Shown: one piece after another, positions 47,989 to 58,100 of the stretch
Numbering within the stretch: the stretch's first letter is position 1
Layout: each line of letters starts with the position of its first letter
Source: UBA3792 sp045114775
GTDB taxonomy: Bacteria; Bacillota; Clostridia; Christensenellales; CAG-138
Reading direction: 5' to 3'
Assembly (NCBI GenBank): GCA_045114775.1
Contig: JBGULC010000034.1
Span: forward strand, 1 to 64,000
DNA: 64,000 nucleotides
The notes under the pieces: generated by a model
Seen by the model: only the letters and a program-made list of their open reading frames with translations
What the model was told of the DNA's origin: nothing
The model's database searches: none
Position numbers and translations under genes: made by a program

Positions 47989-48015
47989 GGGCGAAGCGTA
48001 CGCTTCGCCCTTTTT
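47989..48015 (+). terminator. Rho-independent terminator, probably bidirectional
   Basis: GGGCGAAGCG/CGCTTCGCCC, a 10-bp stem with a two-base loop, then five T on the plus strand; four A precede it, so it can also act on the minus strand for the serine hydrolase run. Confidence 0.9.
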
Positions 48016-48057
48016 CTGTCCGGAGGGATCGACGCCGGTACGTCCCGTTCCGTACGG

Positions 48058-48330
48058 TCATAAAAACACATGCCTTAAAGATGCGGCAGCGCCTCCGAAC
48101 CCCATCGGTCCGGAGGCGCCGTCCCTTATCTTTGCCTCAATGATTCTTGTAAAGCTCATAGCAGTCGTGTCCCGGTCCGGATGCTTGACCAGAGAATAGC
48201 CGATGTAGCCGTTTGCCTTTTTCAGCGTCGTAAACACCGTGCAGCCGTGCTTTTCATAGAACGGCCTCGCCATAAAGCTCGCGGTGCCGATCCGGTCGGC
48301 GGGAAGTTCCGCCGCCCGGTTGTCGTACGC
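48058..48330 (-). pseudogene. C-terminal fragment of a GNAT acetyltransferase
   Basis: The reading frame directly after the TAA stop of the serine hydrolase, and in the same frame, gives a stretch with ARPFYEKHGCTVFTTL and GYIGYSLVKH, the end of a GNAT acetyltransferase. The acetyl-CoA-binding part (R-x-x-G-x-G/A) is missing and there is no start signal. A 9-bp palindrome (GCGCCTCCG/CGGAGGCGC, 48089-48119) lies in its tail. Decayed gene remnant rather than a working gene. Confidence 0.6.
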
Positions 48331-49716
48331 TTACAGTTTTTTGCAGATGATATCGTCCATGATAAGACAGCCGTCGCCGAACTTCACTTTCAGGAAGCCG
48401 CCTTTTCTGCCGAACTCGTTTTCGCCGAGCGGATAGAGCCGGAACGGGAATTCTCCCTGCTCGTCGTAGTCATCGTCGTCGATGATCGCCTTCGCCCACA
48501 GCTCTCCGTCCTTTTCATACACCTCGTCGATCACGAACCCTTCGTCCTCGGGATGCTCGTACTTGCCGCAGAACTCCGGCCATTTGCTCTTGTCCGGGTC
48601 CTTGATCATCAGATCCTCGATGCAGACGACGGGCTCCGGCTCCTCATCTCTTATGACCGCTTCCATGCCATCCCAGAAGCTCTCGAACACTCTGGCGTCT
48701 TCAACATCGTGGCAGTTCATAATGACGAGCACTTTGTCCGCGTCAACGAAACGCTCGAACCACGTTTCGAGCCCGGGCATACCGCCCGCGTGGCGAACGA
48801 TAAGCCCTGATTCCGGTTCGGTTTTGAAACACCATCCGAAGCCATAGCCGTCGTTGTCCTCATCTGCTCTGGCAATGTCGCCGTTGTTGAGCGGCATCGG
48901 GGCGTACATGATGTTCTGCTCCTCGCGTGTCAGCACCGTTTCTTTGCGCAGCGCTCTGTCCCAGGCGAGCATATCGAATACGGTGGTATACAGATAGTCG
49001 CAGCCGTTCATGCCGTCCGAACCGACCACATAACGCCTCGTATGTTCCGAGAGATCCGAGGGAACGAGTTTTCCGTCCTCCAAAACCATATTGCGGGTAA
49101 AGCGGTCGGAGGGTCTTCCGTCCCGGCGGGTATGGTAGATCCCGGAATCCTTCATGCCGGCGGGCTCGAATACGTATTTTTTCATAAAGTCCTCGAACTT
49201 CATGCCGGAGACCTTTTCCACCGCGTTGGCAAGCAGCATGTAGCCGACGTCGGAATACTCGTACGTTTCGCCCGGCGCGCAGGCGGCGTCCTCTTCGGTT
49301 TCGCGGATCAGGTCGATGATCTCGCAATTTTCCGGGATCCTGTTTTCTTCGTCAAGCACCGGTCCGACCAGTTCTTCCACGTCAAAATCGGGCATGCCGC
49401 TCGTGTGCGTCAGAAGATGCCGGATCGTAACGCCCTCATAGGGGTACTCCGGGAAATACTTCGCGTATTCGTCGTCGAGCCCCAGCTTGCCTTCGCGAAC
49501 CAGCAGCATGATCGCCGTTGCCGTGAACATCTTGGTGACGGACGCCATTTCAAAGATGCTGTCCTCCCGCATGGGCAGGGTGTTTTCTGCATCGACCCAG
49601 CCGAATGCGCCTTTGCTGATAATCTCGCCCTTTTCCGCATACAGCCACGCGCCGTTGAAGCCGCCCTTTTCGTATGCCGCGCGGGCAAGGTTTTCCATCG
49701 TTGTTTTCTGATCCAT
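48331..49716 (-). CDS. Serine hydrolase, class C beta-lactamase fold (first copy)
   Basis: 461 residues from ATG 49716 (ACGGAGGACAGT before it). Catalytic SVTK (S-x-x-K), YSDVGY in the Y-x-N position (Asn replaced by Asp) and a C-terminal domain with pairs of beta strands like a lipocalin-type extension (EFPFRLYPLGENEFGRK). No signal peptide, so cytosolic; likely a D-amino-acid peptidase or esterase rather than a beta-lactamase. Near-identical N-terminal tract to the next gene points to recent duplication. Confidence 0.85.
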   Translation of the reverse strand: MDQKTTMENLARAAYEKGGFNGAWLYAEKGEIISKGAFGWVDAENTLPMREDSIFEMASVTKMFTATAIMLLVREGKLGLDDEYAKYFPEYPYEGVTIRHLLTHTSGMPDFDVEELVGPVLDEENRIPENCEIIDLIRETEEDAACAPGETYEYSDVGYMLLANAVEKVSGMKFEDFMKKYVFEPAGMKDSGIYHTRRDGRPSDRFTRNMVLEDGKLVPSDLSEHTRRYVVGSDGMNGCDYLYTTVFDMLAWDRALRKETVLTREEQNIMYAPMPLNNGDIARADEDNDGYGFGWCFKTEPESGLIVRHAGGMPGLETWFERFVDADKVLVIMNCHDVEDARVFESFWDGMEAVIRDEEPEPVVCIEDLMIKDPDKSKWPEFCGKYEHPEDEGFVIDEVYEKDGELWAKAIIDDDDYDEQGEFPFRLYPLGENEFGRKGGFLKVKFGDGCLIMDDIICKKL

Positions 49717-49752
49717 ACTGTCCTCCGTATTTTTCAATCTGTTATTTGTGTC

Positions 49753-51132
49753 TTACAGTTTCCTGCAGGTGAAATCGTCGTACTGCAAGTGTCCGTCGGC
49801 GAATTTCACCTTCAGCAGGCCGTCCTTTCTGCCGAATTCGTTTTCGCCGATGAGGTAGAGGCGGAAGGTCAGCGGGTCGCCGTCGTCATCGATCGCGTTG
49901 ACATGCAGCTCGCCGTCCTTCATAAAGACCTCGTCGACGATGCACTCGGCGTCTTCCGGATGCTCGTATTTGCCGCAAAAGCTCTCCCACTGCGACTTGT
50001 CCGGGTCGCGGATCGCAATGTCCTCGATACAGACGACGGGCTCCGGCTCCTTGCCGTGCATGATCGCGCGCATTCCGCTCTCAAAGCTCAGAAACGCACG
50101 GATGTCCGTATCCTCCCTGTTGCAGAGGATTACCAGCGTTCTGTCCGCGTCGATCATCCGCTCGAACCGGGTGCAGACGCCCGGCATGCCGCCGGTGTGA
50201 CTGACGACAAGCCCGTCCCCCTCGTCGCGTCCGATGAGCCAGCCGAAGCCGTAGCCAAAGTCCTCCCCGTCCACGTGAATCACGGCGTCCTCTCCGCTGT
50301 TCAGCTTTCCGGGGGTATATGCGAGCTTCAGCTCTTCCGGCGTGAGGATCCTGCCCTCGCGCAGCGCCCGATCCCATTTGAGCATGTCGAAGATATCGGT
50401 ATACACGTAGTCGTCGCCGTTCAGTCCGTCGAAGGCAGCCACGTCGCCGACCTCGTCGGAGTCCACGTCCGCGACCCATCTGCCGTCCTCAAACACCGTC
50501 GCCTGCGCATACTTCTCAAACGGAACGCCGTCCCTGCGGATATGGCAGCAGCGGGTGGAGGTCATGCCGGCCGGTTCAAAGATGTTCTTTTGCAGGAACG
50601 CCTCATAGGGAACGCCGGACAGCCGCTCCGTGAGAAGCGCCAGCAGGTTGTAGCCGGTGTTGGAGTATTCCAACCCCTCGCCGGGGGCAAAGTACGGCTT
50701 CGCCTCGGTTTCCTGAAGGAAGCGCAGGATCTCGTCGTTGCCGGGGACCCGCTTTTCTTTCTCCCAGATATTCGTGAACCAATCCGCGTCGTCAAAGTAA
50801 TCGGGGATGCCGCTCGTGTGGTTCAGAAGATTCCGGACCGTCGCGCCTTCATACGCGGTCAACTCCGGAAAGTACCGAGTGATCCTGTCGTCAAGCCCCA
50901 GCTTGCCTTCGCGAACCAGCAGCATGACCGCCGCCGCCGTGAACGCCTTGCTGACCGAAGCCAGCTGAAAGATCGAATCCTCCGTGATCGGCGTCGTGTT
51001 TTCGGGATCCCGGAACCCGAAAGCGCCCGCGCTTACGATCTCGCCCTTTTCCGCATACAGCCATGTCCCGTTGAACCCGCCCTTTTCGTATGCCGCGCGG
51101 GCAAGGTTTTCCATCGTTGTTTTCTGATCCAT
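49753..51132 (-). CDS. Serine hydrolase, class C beta-lactamase fold (second copy)
   Basis: 459 residues; ATG follows ACGGAGGAAAACAGT. Catalytic SVSK and YSNTGY. The N-terminal ~37 residues are almost the same as in the first copy, and over the first 60 or so coding bases the DNA is also the same, as is a block coding for LLVREGKLGLDD. The middle has diverged, so gene conversion or selection on the ends is likely. The C-terminal extension has the same layout. Role unknown; cytosolic. Confidence 0.85.
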   Translation of the reverse strand: MDQKTTMENLARAAYEKGGFNGTWLYAEKGEIVSAGAFGFRDPENTTPITEDSIFQLASVSKAFTAAAVMLLVREGKLGLDDRITRYFPELTAYEGATVRNLLNHTSGIPDYFDDADWFTNIWEKEKRVPGNDEILRFLQETEAKPYFAPGEGLEYSNTGYNLLALLTERLSGVPYEAFLQKNIFEPAGMTSTRCCHIRRDGVPFEKYAQATVFEDGRWVADVDSDEVGDVAAFDGLNGDDYVYTDIFDMLKWDRALREGRILTPEELKLAYTPGKLNSGEDAVIHVDGEDFGYGFGWLIGRDEGDGLVVSHTGGMPGVCTRFERMIDADRTLVILCNREDTDIRAFLSFESGMRAIMHGKEPEPVVCIEDIAIRDPDKSQWESFCGKYEHPEDAECIVDEVFMKDGELHVNAIDDDGDPLTFRLYLIGENEFGRKDGLLKVKFADGHLQYDDFTCRKL

Positions 51133-51165
51133 ACTGTTTTCCTCCGTAATGATCCTTGTTTTTGA

Positions 51166-52305
51166 TTACAGCAGATGCTTCTTGACGATATCGAAGATCG
51201 TCTGATACTGATTGAATTCCGCTTCGTCGTTCGCTTCGTTATCTGCGGCTTCGGCGGTCTCGTCCCGGTCCTCATCTTCCTCGTCGTCCGAATTGCAGCA
51301 GGTCAGCATGAGGAAATACGTCCGCTTGCCCGCGGGATGCAGCACGTAGTTCAGGCAGTAGTAGGAATTGGTCTCGCCGCCGTGGCAGACAAGATCGTAC
51401 TTCTCAGAATTCTCCCAGCCGCAGCCATAGCCGTCGACGAAATCCAGAATGCCGTCCATCGACGCGCGATTTACGAGCCGTCCGTTGAAGAACGCACGGT
51501 CGAATTTCAAAAGATCGACGGCGTTTTCATGGACGTCGCCCGCGCCGCGCGCGATCTCGTATTCCATCATGTAGCCTTCCTCGCCCTCCGGCACGCTCGT
51601 AACGTCGCCGAACGTCGTCGCGGAGGACCGTTTCATGCCGAGCGGGCGGAATATCCGCTCCTCCGCGTTCTCCCTGTAGGACTTTCCCGTGAGTTGTTCG
51701 ACGATCATGGCAAGCAGCACATAGTTCGTGTTGCTGTATTCCATCTTCGAGCCCGGCTCGAACGTGAGATCGCACGCTTTCAGCCGCCCGAGGAAGATCT
51801 CGTCGGTGATCTCGCCGCGGTCCAGCGCTTCGACCGTTTCTTCGTCTCCGAAAAAGACTTCGGCGTCGTTGGCAAAATCGACGATGCCCGAGCGCATGTG
51901 CAGAAGATCGAAGACCGTCATTTCGCCCGCTTTCGCATAGTCCGGGAAGAACTTTGTGACCTTGTCGTTAAGCGTCAGTCTGCCCTCCTCGATCAGCTTG
52001 AAGATCAGCACCGCGGTGTGCATCTTGGTGAGCGAGCCGATCTCGAACGTCGAAAGCGGCGTGACCGTCTCGCCGTTCCGATCCTTCGACCGCGCACCGC
52101 AGGCAAAGACCACGTCCTCGTCCGTCGCGATCAGGATGCTCGCGCGAATCTCCTGCTCCCGCACGGTTTCGATGAGCTCCTTAACGCACGCCGCATAGTC
52201 CGGCTTTTCGGAAAACCACATGTTTTCATCGGCATAGCCGAGCGCCGCCGCGCCGTTTTGCGCGATCAGTTCTTTGGCTGCGTTTTCACAGATTGTATGT
52301 TCCAT
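51166..52305 (-). CDS. Serine hydrolase, class C beta-lactamase fold (third, divergent)
   Basis: 379 residues from ATG 52305 (AAAGGAGAAGCTT before it; overlaps the GNAT gene by 20 bases). Catalytic SLTK, YSNTNY and CHGGETNSYY in the third-motif position. The ending is rich in Asp and Glu (DDEEDEDRDE). It lacks the C-terminal extension of the other two. First of the three hydrolases to be transcribed; the GNAT gene is directly upstream, so the four may form one operon. Confidence 0.85.
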   Translation of the reverse strand: MEHTICENAAKELIAQNGAAALGYADENMWFSEKPDYAACVKELIETVREQEIRASILIATDEDVVFACGARSKDRNGETVTPLSTFEIGSLTKMHTAVLIFKLIEEGRLTLNDKVTKFFPDYAKAGEMTVFDLLHMRSGIVDFANDAEVFFGDEETVEALDRGEITDEIFLGRLKACDLTFEPGSKMEYSNTNYVLLAMIVEQLTGKSYRENAEERIFRPLGMKRSSATTFGDVTSVPEGEEGYMMEYEIARGAGDVHENAVDLLKFDRAFFNGRLVNRASMDGILDFVDGYGCGWENSEKYDLVCHGGETNSYYCLNYVLHPAGKRTYFLMLTCCNSDDEEDEDRDETAEAADNEANDEAEFNQYQTIFDIVKKHLL

Positions 52306-52867
52306 AAGCTTCTCCTTTTGTTCTTTGTATTTCTTTTCCAATTCTGTCGGTCAGGGGCAGCACCGCGACGTCCTCGGCGTCCTCCTCGTCGTCGCAGTCC
52401 TTCTCCCCGGTCGGAATAAAGCCGAACGACGTATACAGATGCTTTGCGGCTTCGTTGTTCGGTTCGTAGGTCGTGGAAAACCGTTCGGACGGTCCGTCCG
52501 GGAACGTCAGCACCCAATCCAGCAGCAGATGCAGAGCGTCCCTGCCGTAACCGCGTCTCTGATACTGCTGTCCGATCATGAACCGCCACAAAAGATAGCA
52601 TTTGTTGACGGACTCCGGGCTTCCCTCCTCTTCGACGTCATGTCCGATCATCGCAAAACCGACCGGCGTATCTCCGTCGATGATGCCGAAGCACTGTACG
52701 AACTGACCGTTACTCAGACGCGCATACGCCTCCGCCATGCTGAAGCGGTTCGACGCCACGAACTGTTTCTGTTCCTCGCTCACCTCGAGATCGTACAGAG
52801 CGAGAAAGTTATCTGCATTGATCTTTTCGAGATGCAGGTTTTTATTCTTTAATTCATATCCCTTCAT
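52286..52867 (-). CDS. GNAT acetyltransferase (spermidine/diamine type)
   Basis: 193 residues from ATG 52867; the ATG at 52873 sits almost on AAAAGAGA, so the second is preferred. Acetyl-CoA motif GQQYQRRGYGRDAL; later NEAAKHLYTSFGFIPTGE. It resembles the diamine N-acetyltransferase group. Substrate unknown. Its end overlaps the start of the third serine hydrolase, indicating coupling. The ending is acidic then basic (CDDEEDAEDV). Confidence 0.85.
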   Translation of the reverse strand: MKGYELKNKNLHLEKINADNFLALYDLEVSEEQKQFVASNRFSMAEAYARLSNGQFVQCFGIIDGDTPVGFAMIGHDVEEEGSPESVNKCYLLWRFMIGQQYQRRGYGRDALHLLLDWVLTFPDGPSERFSTTYEPNNEAAKHLYTSFGFIPTGEKDCDDEEDAEDVAVLPLTDRIGKEIQRTKGEAYGTYNL

Positions 52868-52901
52868 GTTCATTCTCTTTTATCCACGTAAATATTCATA
52901 T

Positions 52902-52935
52902 AAAAAGCGGACCGGGCAAAGAACTGCCGGTCCGC
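52902..52935 (-). terminator. Rho-independent terminator in the gap upstream of the GNAT gene
   Basis: GCGGACCGG/CCGGTCCGC, a perfect 9-bp stem with an 11-base loop, followed on the minus strand by TTTTTATAT. It would stop transcription that runs from the GH2 gene 370 bases upstream. Confidence 0.75.
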
Positions 52936-53307
52936 GGTCGATTTGTATGAAAAAGCAGAATGCTCCTGCACGCAATCAGACGACGGCGTATTCCGCTTCC
53001 GCTGTCCGGAAGCAAAACACCCTTCGGGTTCGGCTATGCTCTTTGTCGCTAAATGCTCTGTATGCAGCTTTTTTCGGATAGGGAAACCATGCGTCGGTCA
53101 CAAATCACGCCATGCGGGCGATTCGCTTTCACGGCTCTGGTTCCTTTGTCTGAAATTCCGGCTGCACGCCGTCAATGTCGTTCGGCATGACGTACAGATC
53201 ACTATGCGGTAAAGATCATGGGTCGACTTCCTTTTCTGATTTTCCGCGCGCCCTTCGGGATCGCGCTGCAGGCTCATTCAGCCCTGCATCGTATTATAAA
53301 CGATGCC
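52936..53307. other. Intergenic stretch without a recognisable gene
   Basis: About 370 bases between the terminator and the GH2 stop codon. Short open frames cross it in both directions, but none has a ribosome site or a recognisable motif. A 7-bp hairpin (GCATCGT/ACGATGC) lies right after the GH2 stop. The style (mixed CTTCGGG and TTTTTTCGG stretches) suggests a repeated intergenic element or a gene remnant; no second copy is in the window. Confidence 0.4.
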
Positions 53308-54978
53308 TTACGATTTTGCAATAGCGGAATGCAAATCGTTCATCACATTTTCCAGCTCCTCCGGCTGCAGTTTCAAAACGGCTCGGTCGAAGGTGAAAAG
53401 GCCGTTCGTTTCGTCCTCCACGTCGGAAACCTGCGTGTAGATCGCGCCGCTCAGCCCCTCCCGGATCAGCGGGACCAGGCTTCGATACAGCTCTCGCAGC
53501 GCCTGCACGTATGCTTCGCGCGTATCGAATTTTTTGTAGCCGTAGGTCTTGTCCGGATTATAGCTGTGCTCCGGGACCTTCCAAACAAAACCGCCGAATT
53601 CGGAGAGCAGCTGCGGCTTGTTTTCCTTTCCGAGATGCAGCTTGTCAAAATAGATATGCAGACTGTCCGCGTCGGAACAATGCTGATGAAACCAGCCGGA
53701 GGTGCTGTCGATCCATCGGCTCGGATCAAGCGCTTTCAGCTTTGTGTACGCGTCGTCTGCGCAGAACTGCCCCCAGCCCTCGTTGAAGATCGTCCAAAGG
53801 CAGATGCTCGGGTGATTCCCAAGATGCCGGACGGTCGCTTCCATGCTGTCGAGAAAAATGCGCCGCGTTTCGGGATCGGAGTTCAGGCGTTTGTCGCGCC
53901 GTTTTTGGAAATGCAGCGTCGGAAGCACCGTGTCCCGCACATAGCGGTATACGCCGTTGTTGACCATATCCTGAAAGACGATCATGCCCAGCCGGTCGCA
54001 GTCGTAATAGAACCGTTCCGGCTCGATCTTGATATGCTTGCGCAGCGTGTTGAAGCCCAAAGACTTCATGGCAAGGATGTCTTTCTCAAACCCTTCGGGC
54101 GTCGCGGACGTATACAGCCCGTCGCTCCAGTAGCCCTGATCCAGAAGTCCGTTGAAGAAATACGGCTTGCCGTTCAGGCACAGGCGCGGAACGCCGCCGA
54201 CCGTCTCGATCGAAAGCGTGCGCAGCGCAAAATAGGATCGCACCGTATCCGCGCCGCAGTGCAGCGTAAGCGGATACAGATACGGATCGTCCGGCGTCCA
54301 CGGATGCGGATCGTCGATCGGGATCCTCGCGGTTCCGTTTTCGAGCGGAAACGTCCGATCGTTCAGCAGGACCGTGCCTGTCCCGACGCCGTCCGCCCGG
54401 ATTTCGACCCAGTCCGGTCCGTTGGCGATGCGAAGCGATCGGATAAACTGCTCCGGCACCGGCTCCAGCCAGACCGTCTGCCAGACGCCCGAGCAGGGCG
54501 TGTACCACATGCCTCCGCGCTTTTGGGTTTGCTTGCCGTAGGGAAAACGCGGATCGAGATCGTTAACGGCGGTCACGCACAGCTCGTTTTCGCCGCTGCG
54601 CAGCGCGTCGGTGATGTCCGCCGAGAACGGAAGATAGCCGTTTTCATGCCGCGCGGCCTCGACGCCGTTGACGGTCACGACGGTCTTGCGCATCACGGCG
54701 CCGAAGTGCAGCAGGATACGCATGCCCCGCCAGTCCTCCGGCACGGAAAAAGTCCTCCGATAACGCAGCGGTTCTCCGATCTTCGGCTTTTGCCGCACGC
54801 CGGACAGCAGACTTTCCGGGCAAAAGGGCACGCGAATCGTCTGCGCGGCGTTTCCGAACGACAGCTCCCACGTTCCGTTCAGGCAAAGCCAGCGTTCGCG
54901 TCTCATCTGCGGTCTCGGATAGACGTTCCACGGAACGTCAGGAATCGTCGTGGCTTCCTTGGTATATAAATCCTGCAT
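53308..54978 (-). CDS. GH2-family glycoside hydrolase
   Basis: 556 residues; ATG follows GAAAGGATAACGCT. Layout: N-terminal sugar-binding jelly roll (WLCLNGTWELSFGN, YLPFSADIT), a small immunoglobulin-like domain, and a TIM barrel with the acid/base Glu in LWTIFNEGWGQF and the nucleophile Glu in LLSEFGGF. No signal peptide. The enzyme is shorter than LacZ, so beta-glucuronidase, beta-mannosidase or beta-galactosidase activity on a small glycan is possible. It has its own promoter at 55085-55113 and a leader of about 100 bases with a 7-bp hairpin. Confidence 0.88.
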   Translation of the reverse strand: MQDLYTKEATTIPDVPWNVYPRPQMRRERWLCLNGTWELSFGNAAQTIRVPFCPESLLSGVRQKPKIGEPLRYRRTFSVPEDWRGMRILLHFGAVMRKTVVTVNGVEAARHENGYLPFSADITDALRSGENELCVTAVNDLDPRFPYGKQTQKRGGMWYTPCSGVWQTVWLEPVPEQFIRSLRIANGPDWVEIRADGVGTGTVLLNDRTFPLENGTARIPIDDPHPWTPDDPYLYPLTLHCGADTVRSYFALRTLSIETVGGVPRLCLNGKPYFFNGLLDQGYWSDGLYTSATPEGFEKDILAMKSLGFNTLRKHIKIEPERFYYDCDRLGMIVFQDMVNNGVYRYVRDTVLPTLHFQKRRDKRLNSDPETRRIFLDSMEATVRHLGNHPSICLWTIFNEGWGQFCADDAYTKLKALDPSRWIDSTSGWFHQHCSDADSLHIYFDKLHLGKENKPQLLSEFGGFVWKVPEHSYNPDKTYGYKKFDTREAYVQALRELYRSLVPLIREGLSGAIYTQVSDVEDETNGLFTFDRAVLKLQPEELENVMNDLHSAIAKS

Positions 54979-55084
54979 AGCGTTATCCTTTCGGCACGAT
55001 TGTCCGCACGAGAAGCCCGATCAAAGCGATCGGGGGTACAATTCTGTGATCTTAAAGGGAGTTCCGTCCCCGGCTCATGAAAAC

Positions 55085-55113
55085 AGTTTACCATATTATG
55101 AACAGAGCCGCAA
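55085..55113 (-). promoter_or_regulatory. Promoter of the GH2 gene
   Basis: TTGCGG (55108-55113), 17 bases, TAAACT (55085-55090), followed by a leader of about 100 bases containing the hairpin CCCGATC/GATCGGG. Confidence 0.65.
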
Positions 55114-55115
55114 CG

Positions 55116-55150
55116 GAAAAGAAGCGCTCCCGGCGATGCTGTCGGGAGCG
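55116..55150 (-). terminator. Rho-independent terminator of the NRPS gene
   Basis: CGCTCCCG/CGGGAGCG, an 8-bp stem with a 10-base loop, followed on the minus strand by CTTCTTTTCC, 17 bases past the NRPS stop. It also separates the NRPS from the GH2 promoter. Confidence 0.8.
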
Positions 55151-55166
55151 TTTCTCGATCGGGCGG

Positions 55167-58100
55167 TTATACCGTCTCCGTAAAGAAGCCGAAGGAATCC
55201 AGGGACCGGATCACACGCTCAAGATAGCTGTCGTCGATGATCGGCCACTTGAAGCCGAGCCGGAAGAGCGCGTTGACCGTGAAGCGGTGGTCGGCTTCGA
55301 CCAGCGCAAGGTCGTCGCCCTCCTTATTGGAATAGGCGACCAGCGAGAGCACGGTCCGGCTCTCCTCCTCGTGCTTCGTGGCCTCGCTGAGCGTGTTCTT
55401 AAATTCCGCCTCCGAAACGGTACTGACGTCGAAGCCGTGCTGCCGTACGACCGCCATCAGATCCGCCATCGTGACCGAATGGTTGTTGTTCACGTGGAAG
55501 ATGCTGAAGCGGCTGTCCGCGCCGGCGAGCGTCAGAACGGCGTTCGCAACGGAATCGATCGGCGAGAATTCCGCGGGCTGTTCAAGGATCGTGACCGGAA
55601 CCTTTCTGAGCTGGATATACGCCCAGAGCGAGCGCATGAAGGCGTTCGTCTCGAAGTTGATCTGGAACTCGCCGTCCGTATGCCGGCCCATCAGGTTGCC
55701 GACGCGCAGGATCACCGCGTCGAGTCCGCGGTTCACGCGCGCGTTGAGGATCGCGCGCTCGGCGAGGAACTTGGTGCGGACATAGTCGTTGTCGACGTTC
55801 TGTCCGAAGTAGAGCATGTCCTCCCGGAGCTTTTGCAGGTTCTTTGTGCCGATCTCGCCGCCGACGCTGATCGTGGAGATCTGCACGAGACGCTTTTTGC
55901 TGCGCACGCAGAAATCGATCAGGTTTTCGACGCCGTGCACGTTGATCCGGTCGAGGATATCGTCCTTTGCGAAGTGCTTGACGCAGGCGGCGCAGTTGAT
56001 GACGGTGTCGGCGTCCGCCGTTTCGAGCGCGGAGAGGCTCTCCGGCACAGTGATATCGCCGTCCACGCAGAAGATGCGCTTATTAAACAGCTCCGGCATC
56101 ATCTCGCCGAAGTAGTACATCAGCATCGTCTTCATGCGTTTTTCCGCCGTTTCATAGCGGCCGCGGCGGATGAGACAGGTGATCTTTCCGTCCGTGTTTT
56201 TGAGGTATGCGTACAGCACGTGAACGCCGAGGAAGCCGGTCGCGCCGGTGAGGATGACGTTTCCGATCGGACGCGCGGAGATCTCGTCCACGCGGTCCAT
56301 GGCGTTGACCTTGATCAGCTCGTTGATCGCGGTATAGTCGAAGTCCGCCGCCGCTTTGGATTTCTCATCCTTTCCCTGACCGACGATCACGCGGGCGAGC
56401 TCGCGCGCGGACGGGTTCGCAAACACATCCTTATAGACGATCGGATAGCCCTTGTTCATGGCAAACATCACGATCTCCGCCACGCTGATCGAGCTGCCGC
56501 CGATGTCGAAGAAGCTGTCCGTTGCGCTGACCCGCTCAAGTCCGAGGATCGACGCGTATTTCTCGCAGATCTCGCGTTCGAGAGGCGTCGCCGGCTCCAC
56601 GAAGTCGCCGGTCTCCTCGCGCCGTTTCGGCTTCGGCAGCGCGCGCTTGTTGACCTTCTGATTCTGATTCAGCGGGATCGCGTCGAGCTGCATAAACGCT
56701 GCCGGGATCATGTAGGACGGCTTCTTTCCGCGGATGAAATCGCTGAGACTGCCGAAGTCCACCGCCGCGTCCGAAACGACGTAGGCGGCGATGTATTTTC
56801 CGCCGAAGGCCTCGTCCTCGAACGCCTGCACGGTGACGTCGCGAATGCCGGGATAATCGCGGATCACGCCCTCGACCTCGGCAAGCTCGATGCGGAAGCC
56901 GCGGATCTTGACCTGACCGTCGTTTCTTCCGATGAAGTCGATCCTGCCGTCATTGAGACGCCGTACGACGTCGCCGGTGCGGAACACGCGGTCAAAGCCG
57001 GGAGTATTGCAGAACGGATTTTTCGTAAACACCGATGCGGTCCGCTCCGGAAGATTCAGATATCCGCGTCCGACGCCGCGGCCTGCGATCCAGAGCTCGC
57101 CCATCGCGCCGACCGGCATCTCGTGCCCGAAGCTGTCCGTGACGTAGAGCTTGTAGTTCGAAAGCGGCGATCCGATCGGAATGCGGTCATAGAGCCGGTC
57201 GACCGGCTGCGTCGTGGAAAAGATCGTGCACTCGGTCGGTCCGTAGCCGTTGGTCAGCGTATAGCCCTTCGGCGGCTGCAGCGGAACGAGCTTTTCGCCG
57301 CCGACGGACAGATGCCGAAGCGCTGCGTCCAAAATCTGCGAGGCGAACAGACGACCCATCTGCGTCGTCATAAAGACGTGCGTCACGCCGTTCTTTTTGT
57401 AGTATTCGTTCAGCAGCGGCAGGTCGATGCGCAGGTCTTCCGGCACGATGCACACCGCCGCGCCGGTCGTGAGCGCGGGGTACATGTCCATCATGTTCGC
57501 GTCGAAGCCGAAGCTGGCGTACGCCGCGACGACCGATTCCGGCGTCAATGCATAGTAGGTCCGGTACCAGTCGCAGAAGTTGACGAGATTTTTATGCGTC
57601 AGCATTACGCCCTTCGGCTTGCCTGTGGTGCCGGAGGTATAGAGCAGGATAAACAGGTTGTCGGGACTGAAACCGGTATCGACCGCGCCGCTTTCGGGAA
57701 GCGATGCGATATCCTTCAAAAGCAGCACGGGACCCTTGTAATCCGGCAGCAGGCCGATAAGCTCTTCGTCGGTGATCAGCAGCTTCGCATTCGCGTCGCC
57801 GATCATATACTGCAGACGCTCGGTGGGATAGCCCGGGTCGAGCGGCTGATACGCCGCGCCCGCCTTCAGCGCGCCGAGCGCGGTCACCGCCATGTATTCG
57901 CTGCGTGGGATCAGGACGGACACGACGTCCTCCGGTCCGATCCCGAGGCGTTTTGCATACGCCGCGATCCGGTCGGAAAGATCGTCGACCGTGCGGTAGG
58001 TCATGCGAACGTCGCCGCAGATCAGCGCGGTGCGGTCCGGATACTGCGCGGCGATCCGCCGGAACAGGGTCGCGATGTCGGTATCCTCGATCTCCTTTTC

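Noticed and set aside
48331..52305. True beta-lactamases
   Set aside because: The S-x-x-K and Y-x-N fold is shared by many esterases and D-peptidases; none of the three has a signal peptide.
52943..53212. 89-codon plus-strand frame in the gap upstream of GH2
   Set aside because: No ribosome site, no recognisable fold, and odd composition for this genome. Treated as noncoding.
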